Under the pieces are notes generated by a model that saw only the letters and a list, made by a program, of their open reading frames with translations, was not told the DNA's origin and ran no database searches. From Deltaproteobacteria bacterium (GTDB taxonomy: Bacteria > Desulfobacterota > Desulfobacteria > Desulfobacterales > SpSt-501), in assembly GCA_016219005.1 (NCBI GenBank), contig JACRCN010000099.1, positions 1 through 55,530 on the forward strand: a stretch of DNA of 55,530 nucleotides, written 5' to 3'. Made by a program: the position numbers and the translations under genes. Below are positions 7,141 to 18,463 of the stretch, piece by piece. Each line of letters starts with the position of its first letter. The stretch's first letter is position 1.

Positions 7141-8855
7141 ATGTACCCCCTTTGGCCGAGGAAGAGCAAGATCTCCTGGGCGGCCTCGTCCGGGGTGATG
7201 TTCGTGGTGTCGATGCGCACCTCCGGGGACTCGGGCTCCTCGTAAGGGTCGTCGATGCCGGTAAAACCCTTGACGAGCCCGGCCCGTGCCTTGGCGTACA
7301 TGCCCTTGCGGTCACGCTGTTCGCAAACCCCGAGCGGGGTGGCCACGAAGACTTCGATGAATCCGCCATAGCCCTCGATGGTCCGGCGGATCTCGGCCCG
7401 GGTCTTGTCATAGGGGGCGATCGGCGCGCAGATGGCGATCCCGCGGTTCTTGGTGATCTCGGAGGCCACGAACCCGATGCGGCGCACGTTGATGTCCCGG
7501 TGCTCCTTGGAGAAGTTGAGCTCGCTCGACAGGTTGTGCCGGACGATGTCGCCGTCCAACAGCGTTACCGGCCGGTCACCGCGCTCCAGGAACTTGGAAT
7601 AGAGGATGCGGGCGATGGTGGACTTGCCGGCTCCGGACAGGCCCGTAAAGAAAATACTGAACCCCTGCCGGTCCGGCGGGGGGTAAGCCTTCTGGAGTTC
7701 CTCGATCACCTCGGGGAAGGTGGCCCACTCCGGGATCCGGCGGCCTTCGCGCACCCGCCGGCGGATATCGGTTCCGGAAAGGGAGATGCTCTGGGTCCCC
7801 GGGGACACCTGATCGGCACTGCGGTACTCGTCCTCGAACGGCAGGTAGACCATTTCGGGGAAGGGGATGATGGTGATGCCGATCTCGTCGCCGTGCTCCT
7901 CGACGAACCGGCAGGCATCATCGCTGCCGTAGTAGGGCTTGCCGCTCGGGTCACACCCGGGGCCGGCGTGGTCTCGACCGGCGATGAAGTGGGTGCATCC
8001 GTAGTTGCGGCAGACGATGGCGTGCAGCAGGGCCTCCCGTGGGCCGGACATGCGCATGGAGAGCGGCAGCAGGTTCAGCAGATAGGACTCCGGGGGGTAG
8101 TGCTGCACGACTTTGCGGTAGCAGCGCACCCGGGTGTAGTGGTCGAAATCCCCCGGCTTGGTCATGCCGGCCACGGGCAGGATCAGCAGGCTGGCCCGCG
8201 CCTGCCGCATGGCCTGGATGGTCATTTCGAACTGGGGGCGGTGGATGGGGTTTTCCGTGATGAACCCCACCATGCGCTTCCAGTTCAACTTGCGCGCCGC
8301 TGCGGCGATCTCCGCGGGCGACTGCCGGATTTTCCGGAAATCGAAGTGCAGCGGCAGGCAAACCACTTCGAGCTTGCCGCCGATGTAGTAGGCGCCGGTC
8401 CGGTTCAAAAGATAGTCCGTGCCGGGATGGGAGGGGTCCGTGGTCCCGTAGACCCGCGCGGCCTCCTTCTCACGGTCCACCGGCCAGATGTCCTCGATGT
8501 GCATGAAGGCCAGCAGCAGGCCCTCCGGGTCGCGCAGGGCCACGGACTGGCCTGCCTCCAGGCGGCGTGCCTTGCCCTCGCTCACGTCCAGGCAGATCGG
8601 GATCGGCCACATGGCCCCGTTTTGGAGGCGCATGCGGTCGAGCACCGGCTCGTAGTCGGCGCGCGTCATGAAGCCCTGCAGCGGCGCGAAGCCGCCCGTG
8701 GCGAGCAGTTCCAGGTCGCACAGCTGGCGCTCGTTCAGGCTGATGTCCGGCAGATTGATGGCGATCTGCTTGAGCAGGGCCGCGCGCATCTCGTCGACGA
8801 TGATGTTGACCGGCCCGTTCGTTGAGGGGTGAGCCGAACTGGGTGCAGTGTTCAT
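7137..8855 (-). CDS. Sulfate adenylyltransferase-APS kinase fusion with altered active-site motif
   Basis: A 572-residue fusion predicted to make PAPS from sulfate and ATP. The N-terminal part (about 1-385) is ATP sulfurylase of the Sat type, with GGFAPLQGFM, GRDHAGPG and a late SLSGTDIRRR segment. The C-terminal part (about 395-572) is APS kinase with P-loop GLSGAGKST and DGDIVRHNL. In Sat enzymes the substrate loop reads TRNPxHRxH; here it is TENPIHRPQ, so the Arg is Glu201 and the second His is Gln208. The sulfurylase half may thus be altered or inactive. Coupling to galE points to sulfated glycans or lipids rather than dissimilatory sulfate reduction, whose Sat is usually a separate gene. 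ATG 8855 is preferred over an in-frame TTG at 8876. Confidence 0.88.
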   Translation of the reverse strand: MNTAPSSAHPSTNGPVNIIVDEMRAALLKQIAINLPDISLNERQLCDLELLATGGFAPLQGFMTRADYEPVLDRMRLQNGAMWPIPICLDVSEGKARRLEAGQSVALRDPEGLLLAFMHIEDIWPVDREKEAARVYGTTDPSHPGTDYLLNRTGAYYIGGKLEVVCLPLHFDFRKIRQSPAEIAAAARKLNWKRMVGFITENPIHRPQFEMTIQAMRQARASLLILPVAGMTKPGDFDHYTRVRCYRKVVQHYPPESYLLNLLPLSMRMSGPREALLHAIVCRNYGCTHFIAGRDHAGPGCDPSGKPYYGSDDACRFVEEHGDEIGITIIPFPEMVYLPFEDEYRSADQVSPGTQSISLSGTDIRRRVREGRRIPEWATFPEVIEELQKAYPPPDRQGFSIFFTGLSGAGKSTIARILYSKFLERGDRPVTLLDGDIVRHNLSSELNFSKEHRDINVRRIGFVASEITKNRGIAICAPIAPYDKTRAEIRRTIEGYGGFIEVFVATPLGVCEQRDRKGMYAKARAGLVKGFTGIDDPYEEPESPEVRIDTTNITPDEAAQEILLFLGQRGYI

Positions 8856-8905
8856 GTCCTGGCAACTTCTCCGCAAATCGCGTGATGTGGGGTCTGGCTG
8901 TTTAA

Positions 8906-8911
8906 TTTATA
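8906..8911 (-). promoter_or_regulatory. Candidate extended -10 promoter of sat-cysC
   Basis: On the minus strand the sequence reads CTCTGGTATAAAT, an extended -10 (TGG-TATAAA), with no good -35. It lies about 50 bases before the ATG at 8855 in the 287-base divergent gap shared with the U32 gene. The rest of that gap shows no gene. Confidence 0.45.
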
Positions 8912-9142
8912 CCAGAGATCGTTGATGAAATACAGCTTTTTGGATGCCGCACCTCCGCAGGTCCGGGTTCTTGCGCCAGCCGGCGGAGATGGCAATTCTT
9001 CGGCAATCATGCTAGAAGTGGTTGCATAACCCTGTCCGGCACCCGGCGGCGGGACTGCGTTTTCAAAGCGCCCTGGGCCTTCGGGCGTGATCCGACGCCC
9101 TGAAGCCACTTCTCATGTCCGTGAGGACTTCGGTGGTGAAAT

Positions 9143-11149
9143 ATGAACGTGACGCTCGTTCCAAATTCTGAAACGGAAAAGCCGCGCCCGACGGCCCCGG
9201 CCATTCTGGCTCCGGCCGGCAGCAGAGCCGCTTTCCTGGCCGCGCTGGCGGCCGGCGCGGAGGCCATTTACTGCGGGTTGAAGTCGTATTCGGCGCGCAT
9301 GGAGGCCAAGAACTTCACACTCGGAGAGTTGCGGGCGCTCACCGCGCTGGCCCATGAGAAGGGCGCCCGCGTCTTCGTGACATTCAACAGCCTGATCAAG
9401 TCCGGCGAGTTGGATGACGCCGGACGGCTCCTGGGGCAGCTGCAGCGCGAGGTGCAACCGGATGCCATAATCGTCCAGGATCTGGCCATGGCGCCGCTCG
9501 TGCGCCAGACCGGTTTCGCGGGTGAGGTGATCTGGTCCACCCTGGCGAACGTGACGTTCCCGGCGGCACTCGATCTCATCCGACAAAAGCTGCCGGCCGA
9601 CACCGTCGTGCTGCCCCGCGAGCTGACTATCGATGAAGTAAAGACCATGGCCGCCGCCTGCCCCCCCGGGCTGGGGCTGGAGGTGTTCATCCACGGCGCC
9701 CTCTGCTACGGGGTGTCCGGGAGGTGCTACTGGAGCAGCTTCCTGGGCGGCAAGAGCGGTTTGAGGGGACGCTGCGTGCAGCCCTGCCGCCGGATCTACA
9801 GCCAGCACCCGCACGGCGGCCGGCGGATGTTTTCCTGCCAGGACCTGAGCCTGGACGTTCTGGTCAAGGTGCTCCGGTCCATCCCGCAGATCCGCGCCTG
9901 GAAAATCGAAGGCCGGAAAAAAGGCCCGCACTACGTGTATTACACGGTGACCGCCTACCGAATGCTGCGTGACCATCCGGGCGACCCGCAGATGAAAAAG
10001 TCGGCCCTCGATCTTTTGGCGCGGGCGCTGGGGCGCCCCGGCACGCACTACCGCTTCCTGAGCCAGCGGCCGCAGAACCCGGTCAACACCAAGGATGGCA
10101 CGGGCTCCGGCCTGCTCGTTGGAAGAATCAAGGGCGATCGCCGCAACCCGTTTTTCAACCCGCACGAAGAGTTGTTGCCGGGAGATCTCCTGCGGATCGG
10201 ATATGAAGACGAGCCCGGCCACCGTATCGAGCGGATCGGCCGGGCGGTTCCCAAAGGGGGCCGCCAGTTCTTTGCGTCGTCTGCAGGCAGCGTTCCCAAG
10301 GGGACTCCCGTGTTCCTGATCGACCGGCGCGAAAAGGCTCTGGATGAGCAGTTGAGACTTCTCGAAGCCGAGCTGCCGCCGGAAAATCCAGCCGGCCCGG
10401 AGTCGCCGGTATTTCGCGCGAGATTGCCCAAACGCGCCCGGCCGCCGCACAAGCCCGTCGAGATTCGGGTCGGCCGGCGGCCCCCCGCGAGCGAGCGCGA
10501 AGACCAAATCGGGCTGTGGCTGAGCCCCGAGGCGGTGCGGGACTTGCCGGATCGCGGCCAGTCCCGTGCATGGTGGTGGCTGCCGCCGGTGATCTTTCCG
10601 GACCAAGTAACGGAATACCGCTCACTGCTGGAACTCATCCGCAACCGCGGGGGGCGCACTTTCGTGGTGAACGCGCCCTGGCAGGTTGCCCTCATCGGGG
10701 AGCGCCGGGACGTCACGCTGTGGGCCGGGCCGTTCTGCAACCTGGCCAACCCGCTCGCCCTGGAGTCCGCTGCCGCGCTGGGGCTCGCCGGCGCCATTGT
10801 CAGCCCCGAGCTCGGCGGCGACGAATACCTGATGCTTCCCCGGCACAGCCCCATCCCTCTGGGGATCGTGATCGGCGGGGACTGGCCGTTGTGTGTCGCT
10901 CGAACCGCCGCCCCGGAACTTGCCCTCGACACCCCTTTCCGCAGCCCGAAAGGGGAGGAGGCCTGGGTGGTGAAACACGGAAACCTGTTCTGGATCTACC
11001 CCAACTGGCGGCTGGATTTGCGGGATCGTCAGGAAGACTTGAGGCGGGCGGGCTACGGCCTGTTTGTCCACTTGGTGGAGCCTGTGCCGAATCACGTCAC
11101 GCTGAAGGAGCGTCCCGGGGTGTGGAACTGGCAGGGGGAGTTGTTGTGA
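9143..11149 (+). CDS. U32-family peptidase-like protein (RlhA/TrhP/YegQ class)
   Basis: A 668-residue member of peptidase family U32. Characterised bacterial relatives such as TrhP and RlhA act in RNA hydroxylation rather than proteolysis, so an RNA-modification role is the better guess. The N-terminal half is a TIM-barrel-like domain beginning ILAPAGSRAAFLAALAAGAEAIYCG. The family signature is at about residues 180-216: EVFIHGALC, then SGRCYWSSFLGG, RGRC and QPCR, giving the conserved cysteines thought to bind an iron-sulfur cluster. The C-terminal 300 residues are the accessory region seen in long members. GGTGAAAT precedes the ATG at 9143, a modest ribosome site. It is divergent from sat-cysC and convergent with the Cache/HAMP gene. 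Confidence 0.88.
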   Translation: MNVTLVPNSETEKPRPTAPAILAPAGSRAAFLAALAAGAEAIYCGLKSYSARMEAKNFTLGELRALTALAHEKGARVFVTFNSLIKSGELDDAGRLLGQLQREVQPDAIIVQDLAMAPLVRQTGFAGEVIWSTLANVTFPAALDLIRQKLPADTVVLPRELTIDEVKTMAAACPPGLGLEVFIHGALCYGVSGRCYWSSFLGGKSGLRGRCVQPCRRIYSQHPHGGRRMFSCQDLSLDVLVKVLRSIPQIRAWKIEGRKKGPHYVYYTVTAYRMLRDHPGDPQMKKSALDLLARALGRPGTHYRFLSQRPQNPVNTKDGTGSGLLVGRIKGDRRNPFFNPHEELLPGDLLRIGYEDEPGHRIERIGRAVPKGGRQFFASSAGSVPKGTPVFLIDRREKALDEQLRLLEAELPPENPAGPESPVFRARLPKRARPPHKPVEIRVGRRPPASEREDQIGLWLSPEAVRDLPDRGQSRAWWWLPPVIFPDQVTEYRSLLELIRNRGGRTFVVNAPWQVALIGERRDVTLWAGPFCNLANPLALESAAALGLAGAIVSPELGGDEYLMLPRHSPIPLGIVIGGDWPLCVARTAAPELALDTPFRSPKGEEAWVVKHGNLFWIYPNWRLDLRDRQEDLRRAGYGLFVHLVEPVPNHVTLKERPGVWNWQGELL

Positions 11150-11173
11150 AAAAAGCGACTAAAGGCACTTTGG

Positions 11174-12562
11174 TTATCGCTTCTTCTTCAGCCGGCTCAT
11201 CGCCATTCTCAAGCTGGTTTGCATCCTCCCGATGGCCTGGGCCAGCAGGCCGATTTCATCCCGGGATTTGACGTCGATCTTGACGTTCAGTTCGCCGAGG
11301 CTCATGCGCTCGGCTGCATCCGTCAGCTTCATGATGGGGGTTACCAATGCCCGGGCCGAAAACCATGCGATGGCGACCACCAGCAGCACGGTGACCGCCA
11401 GTAGCGTCAGCGCGAAGTTCTGAATGATGTCCAGGGTCTCGAAAATTTCGTTTTCATTCTGCTGCATGGCCAGCACCCAACCGTAGCTGTTGCTGCGGGC
11501 GTGCCCGATGGCGGTCTGGCCGTTATCGCCGGCAAACGGCGTGGTGATGGACGTCCAGCCCTTTTTACGGAAGGCGGAGATCAGAGGGGTGTTGTTCAGG
11601 TTCTCCCGGGTTTCCGCATACTGCTGCTGCGGATGCGAAACGACGTTGCCCTGCTCGTCCAACAGAAACGCAAACCCCGTTGCGCCCATTTTCCAGGTGG
11701 CGGTTTTTTTAGAGATGTCCTCCACGGTCATGGCCGCGGCCAGCACTCCGACTACTTGGTTTCCGTCCCGGATGGGAACGGCCACCACGAGGGCCGGTAT
11801 TTTTGATGTCCTTCCGGTCACGGTCTGCCAGCTGACGGCTTTACCGGCCATGATATCCCTGTAATACTGCCGATCGGCGTAGCTCACCAGCGGCTGGTTG
11901 TCGCTGCGGGCGATGTTCATGCCGTTCGGTCCGACGGTGAAGATGAGATACATATAGGGGTACTCGCGGCCGATGGCCTTCAAGACCGGATCCTGTTGTT
12001 CCCGGTTCATCGAGACGACCTCGGGCAGACTGGCGGCCATGCGCAGCGTGGAAAAATTGCCGCGGATCCACCCGTCGACCTGATCCCCCAGCCCTTTGGC
12101 GGTTTGCACCATCAGCGCCTCGGAGTCGCTGCGGGTCCGTTCATTCGCTTCGCGGAAGGTGAGAAACCAGAGGATGCTGAAGGGCAGGATGCTTACCAGG
12201 AGCATCATGACGATGATCTTACCGAACAGCCCGAAGCGGACCTTGCGGGGCTCGCCGAACGCCCTCAGGGCGGCCGTGTCATCCGGTCGGACGTCGGTGA
12301 CGGAGGCTTCGGAGAGGCGTTCCGCTGCCAGGCGCACATCCGCAGTGGACGGCCGGGGCGGGGATTCCGGGGCGGCGGCGGCCGCCGGTTCGGGCGGAAA
12401 GTCGAATTCCACAGCGGGCAAGGGTACGCCGGCCGGCTGCGGCCGGGCGACGGTGACCACGTGGCCGCAGGTCTTGCACTTGACCTTGGCTGTTTCGGTT
12501 CTCATCTTCGTTTCGTCGATCCGGTAACGCTTTCCACAGGCATCGCAGGCGATATCGATCAT
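11174..12562 (-). CDS. Zinc-ribbon/Cache/HAMP membrane sensor without output domain
   Basis: A 462-residue inner-membrane sensor. Residues 1-40 are an MJ0042-type zinc ribbon (CDACGKRYRI, then VKCKTCGHVV). A Pro/Ala-rich linker leads to a first membrane helix at about 112-134 (IIVMMLLVSILPFSILWFL). A periplasmic double-Cache region follows (about 140-375), containing YYRDIMAGKAVSW and LVVAVPIRDGNQVVGVLAAAM. A second helix (about 380-400) and a HAMP domain (about 402-455) end the protein. There is no methyl-accepting, kinase or cyclase domain, so the signal must pass to a partner through HAMP or the zinc ribbon. AGGAG lies 7 bases before the ATG. It follows the winged-helix-like gene at 12578 by 15 bases and is probably its operon partner. 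Confidence 0.85.
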   Translation of the reverse strand: MIDIACDACGKRYRIDETKMRTETAKVKCKTCGHVVTVARPQPAGVPLPAVEFDFPPEPAAAAAPESPPRPSTADVRLAAERLSEASVTDVRPDDTAALRAFGEPRKVRFGLFGKIIVMMLLVSILPFSILWFLTFREANERTRSDSEALMVQTAKGLGDQVDGWIRGNFSTLRMAASLPEVVSMNREQQDPVLKAIGREYPYMYLIFTVGPNGMNIARSDNQPLVSYADRQYYRDIMAGKAVSWQTVTGRTSKIPALVVAVPIRDGNQVVGVLAAAMTVEDISKKTATWKMGATGFAFLLDEQGNVVSHPQQQYAETRENLNNTPLISAFRKKGWTSITTPFAGDNGQTAIGHARSNSYGWVLAMQQNENEIFETLDIIQNFALTLLAVTVLLVVAIAWFSARALVTPIMKLTDAAERMSLGELNVKIDVKSRDEIGLLAQAIGRMQTSLRMAMSRLKKKR

Positions 12563-12577
12563 GAGGGCGCTCCTGTC

Positions 12578-13048
12578 TCAGGGTTTGATTTTGGTCAGAA
12601 GGGGGATCATCGACTTTTTGAACTGGATCTGGCCGAGTTCATCCGGGATCTCCCGCGCGAGGCGGTTGATGATTTCGGCGGCTTGGTCCGCCGGGATGCG
12701 GGAGGGGCCGAGGCCCATCTCCGCCATCACATCGTCTATGAGGATCTCTGCCATGGGCCCGATCACGCGGGACAGATTCAACCGCATGACCTGCAGGAAG
12801 GTGTGGTCTAGTGGAAGGGTGTCGCGCTGAACGGGCTCAATCAATCCCTGCTCGAGCAGGTTGCGCATTGTCCGCTTGAAGGTTGCGGCGTCCATCTCCG
12901 CTTCAGCGGAGATTTGATAGAGGCTCTTGCGTTCGTCGATCACCAGCAGCAGCCGGATCATATCCGCGTTCAACGAGACCGACGGGAGGTTCTTGCGGAT
13001 CCGCTTGCGGTAGTAAACGCCGGCGCCGGTTTTCGAGGGGACCTCCAT
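12578..13048 (-). CDS. Conserved hypothetical protein with winged-helix-like N-terminus
   Basis: A 156-residue cytoplasmic protein of unknown function. Residues about 25-80 look like a winged helix: MIRLLLVIDERKSLYQISAE, then a helix ending FKRTMRNLLEQGLIEPV, the usual pattern for DNA- or protein-binding winged helices in bacterial regulators. The C-terminal half (about 88-150) contains a hydrophobic helix, IGPMAEILIDDVMAEMG, then a second helical block. That arrangement recurs in small domains attached to GTPase-activating and signalling proteins, but I cannot name the family. AAGGAT stands before the ATG at 13048 and a good promoter lies upstream. It is the first gene of a two-gene unit with the Cache/HAMP sensor, suggesting it carries that sensor's output. 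Confidence 0.7.
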   Translation of the reverse strand: MEVPSKTGAGVYYRKRIRKNLPSVSLNADMIRLLLVIDERKSLYQISAEAEMDAATFKRTMRNLLEQGLIEPVQRDTLPLDHTFLQVMRLNLSRVIGPMAEILIDDVMAEMGLGPSRIPADQAAEIINRLAREIPDELGQIQFKKSMIPLLTKIKP

Positions 13049-13095
13049 GATGGATCCTTAAGGACGGTCGGAAAAGGCGTTGGACCGTATTTATG

Positions 13096-13125
13096 TAATA
13101 AATGACAAAGCGGTTGGCCTGTCAA
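13096..13125 (-). promoter_or_regulatory. Sigma-70 promoter of the sensor operon
   Basis: Minus strand: perfect -35 TTGACA (13125-13120), an 18-base spacer and -10 TTATTA (13101-13096) within an A+T-rich stretch. It would give a leader of about 40 bases before the ATG at 13048. Confidence 0.6.
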
Positions 13126-13178
13126 GCAAAAAAACGATAGAAATACTGGAGGGTTGGATGTGCAAGGCGGTGGAGAGA

Positions 13179-16707
<3,529 letters not shown>

Positions 16708-16746
16708 TGCCCCGGCAATGAATGACGAATTCATTGAGGAGAGGTT

Positions 16747-17616
16747 CTATTTTTTGGCGGGATTTTTTTTGAGTTCCTTCTCGACCGCCGCGGCTAAGGA
16801 CTCGAAGCTGCGGTCCCGCAGGCGCTTGCCGTTGACGAACACGGTCGGCACGCTGTTGACGCCAAGGCGATAGGCTTCTTCCAAATCCTTCTGCACGTGA
16901 TCCATCACGCGCGGGCTGTTGCGGTCCCTTTCCAGCTGTTCCTCGTTGAGCCCTGCCGCGTGCACGATTTCCTGGATCTTCTCGTCGTTCAACTGGTCAT
17001 GGAGCCTGAAAAACTCGTCGTGTACGACCCAGAACTTGCCTTGCAGGTGGGCGGCCTGGGCTGTCAAAGCCGCTTTGCCGGCGAACTTGTGGCTTTTCAC
17101 CAGAGGATAGTTTTTGAAAACGACCCGAACCTTGTCGGCGAAGGTCTCGAGCACCTGCTCGAGGACGGGCGCAAGGCCCGCGCAATACGCTCACTGGAAA
17201 TCGCTGAACACCGCGATCGTCACCGGTGCCTTCTCACGACCCCGATAGGGAGCGCCGGACGCGTTGATGTCGCGCACGTAATCGAGCTGGACCACGTCGA
17301 CCCGTTTGCCCTGGCGGTGGGTCACATAGATCCGCTCACCGTCCGGCGCCACGGCAATTCGCTCCGCCTGGGTTCCCACGTTTATTTTTTCGGTGAGGAC
17401 GCCGTCGCTGGTGTAGATGGAAAGTGCGCCGTCGTCGCTCAGCACGAACACCGATCTCCCATCGGCGGATACGGCCACGTCCAAAGGCCGGGCACCGGTG
17501 TCCAGGCCCTTGATGATCTCCCACTCGAGGGTTGCGGATGATGGGGCGGTTGAAAACATGAGCAGCGCCCACGTGACAAGAGCCGCCAAAGGCCGGATGG
17601 TGTTTCGACGCATCAT
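16747..17616 (-). CDS. Periplasmic DsbA-like selenoprotein (UGA = selenocysteine)
   Basis: Read through one in-frame UGA (17193-17191) this is a 289-residue secreted thioredoxin-fold protein. A signal peptide (residues 1-29) is followed by a short beta-propeller-like repeat region (about 40-115: ARPLDVAVSADGRSVFVL, AERIAVAPDGERIYVTHR) and then a DsbA-like domain beginning APVTIAVFSDFQ. The next codon is UGA and then AYC, so the active site becomes U-A-Y-C where relatives have C-x-x-C. Downstream the same frame keeps all DsbA landmarks: VFKNYPL, HKFAGKAALTAQAAH, QGKFW and the cis-Pro loop GVNSVPTVFVNG. A stem-loop 10 bases past the UGA could be the SECIS. GGAGG precedes ATG 17616. A standard caller would report two broken genes. 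The likely role is thiol/disulfide exchange; the substrate is unknown. Confidence 0.88.
17166..17180 (-). promoter_or_regulatory. Candidate bacterial SECIS hairpin
   Basis: On the minus strand CGGGC-CTTGC-GCCCG forms a 5-bp G+C stem with a 5-base loop, beginning 10 bases after the UGA codon. This is the distance expected for the SelB-binding hairpin of bacterial selenoprotein mRNAs. It lies inside the coding sequence, also as expected. Pairing was judged by eye. Confidence 0.55.
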
Positions 17617-17630
17617 GAGCACCTCCAAAA

Positions 17631-17683
17631 ATAAAAAAAAATAACGGCCCGCCGGGTTGACTCTCGTCGGGTCGTTATTTTTT
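17631..17683 (-). terminator. Rho-independent terminator after the Cys-tail response regulator
   Basis: A long hairpin between the response regulator and the selenoprotein: AAAAATAACG on one side pairs with CGTTATTTTT on the other, with an internal CCCG/CGGG helix. On the minus strand it ends in a run of U. The regulator's TAA stop lies inside the stem. The plus strand also has a T run, so it may work in both directions. Confidence 0.7.
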
Positions 17684-18253
17684 GATGAACTGCTGCAGGG
17701 TTCGCTGGGCACATTCCGGGCAATAGCTCGAGGTGATGTCCAGCCGGGCCTGCTCGTGGATGAACTGCTCCACGGGCACCCATGGCCCCCGGCCGGCTTC
17801 CCGGCCGGTGTCGTCCCGGATTTTCTTGCAGACGCAGCACATAGGCAGGATCTTCTGGTAGAGGTTGATGCGGCGCGCCAGTTCGAGCTTTTCCAGGCAG
17901 CGCTCCACGCGGAAGAACATCTCGGCGGACTCGCAGGGCTTGAGCATATAATCATCCGCCTGGTTCCGCAACGCCTCGATGGCGGACAGCATGTTGCCGA
18001 AGCCGGTCAGGACGATCACCATTATGGTGGCGTCGATTTCCTTCGAGCGCTTCAGCACCTGGATGCCGTCGGTCTTCTCCATGACCAGATCCGTGATGAC
18101 CAGGTCGAAATTGGAGGGGCGCATCAGCAGCTCCATCGCCCGGTCGCCGCTGCTGGCGCGCGTCACGAGATAGCCACGATTTTCGAGGTCTTCACCGAGG
18201 CCTTCCAGGATGATGGGGTCGTCATCGACCAAAAGCAGGTTGTACTTTTTCAT
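17675..18253 (-). CDS. Response regulator with C-terminal Cys-rich motif
   Basis: About 192 residues: a receiver domain (about 1-120) with acidic pocket LLLVDDDP, phospho-Asp in LVITDLVM, the Thr/Ser switch in VIVLTGFG and Lys in YMLKPCE. The tail (about 135-192) has CCVCKKIRDD, a Trp-containing stretch (WVPVEQFI) and SSYCPECA, the four-Cys motif often found at the ends of sensor kinases and regulators in sulfate reducers; it probably binds metal. There is no DNA-binding domain, so it acts by protein contact or as a relay. ATG 18253 is preferred because the receiver starts directly there; the frame remains open to ATG 18361, whose extra 36 residues look non-conserved. The nearest gene upstream is the GlmS-like protein, 210 bases away. 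Confidence 0.85.
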   Translation of the reverse strand: MKKYNLLLVDDDPIILEGLGEDLENRGYLVTRASSGDRAMELLMRPSNFDLVITDLVMEKTDGIQVLKRSKEIDATIMVIVLTGFGNMLSAIEALRNQADDYMLKPCESAEMFFRVERCLEKLELARRINLYQKILPMCCVCKKIRDDTGREAGRGPWVPVEQFIHEQARLDITSSYCPECAQRTLQQFIKK

Positions 18254-18463
18254 AACCTGACGGATCGGAATTTCCGAAGGGTGATCCAATGCCGGCCTGG
18301 TTGCGGATGCCGCCGCCGGCCCTCTGCCGGTTCGGGCACTCTGTCGCATCCCTATTTTCATAGCATGGGCTGATAGGAAAAACCATTCCTTTTGAGAACA
18401 AGGTTCGGAATCCAGGGCATCCGGCTCAAGAAAAAGGAGTTCCTGGCGCCGCGCTCCTTGGCC

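Noticed and set aside
16708-16746. Small AATGAAT/ATTCATT hairpin between pyrG and the selenoprotein gene
   Set aside because: No T tract on either strand, and the stem is A+T-rich; not called a terminator.
17191-17193. UGA as a true stop or frameshift splitting a DsbA gene
   Set aside because: The frame is unchanged across the UGA, the codon falls exactly on the active-site Cys position, and a hairpin follows; selenocysteine explains all three.
18430-18463. Hairpin with AGGAG/CTCCT and a T run after the GlmS-like gene
   Set aside because: On the minus strand the stem is short with a long loop; too weak to call a terminator by eye.
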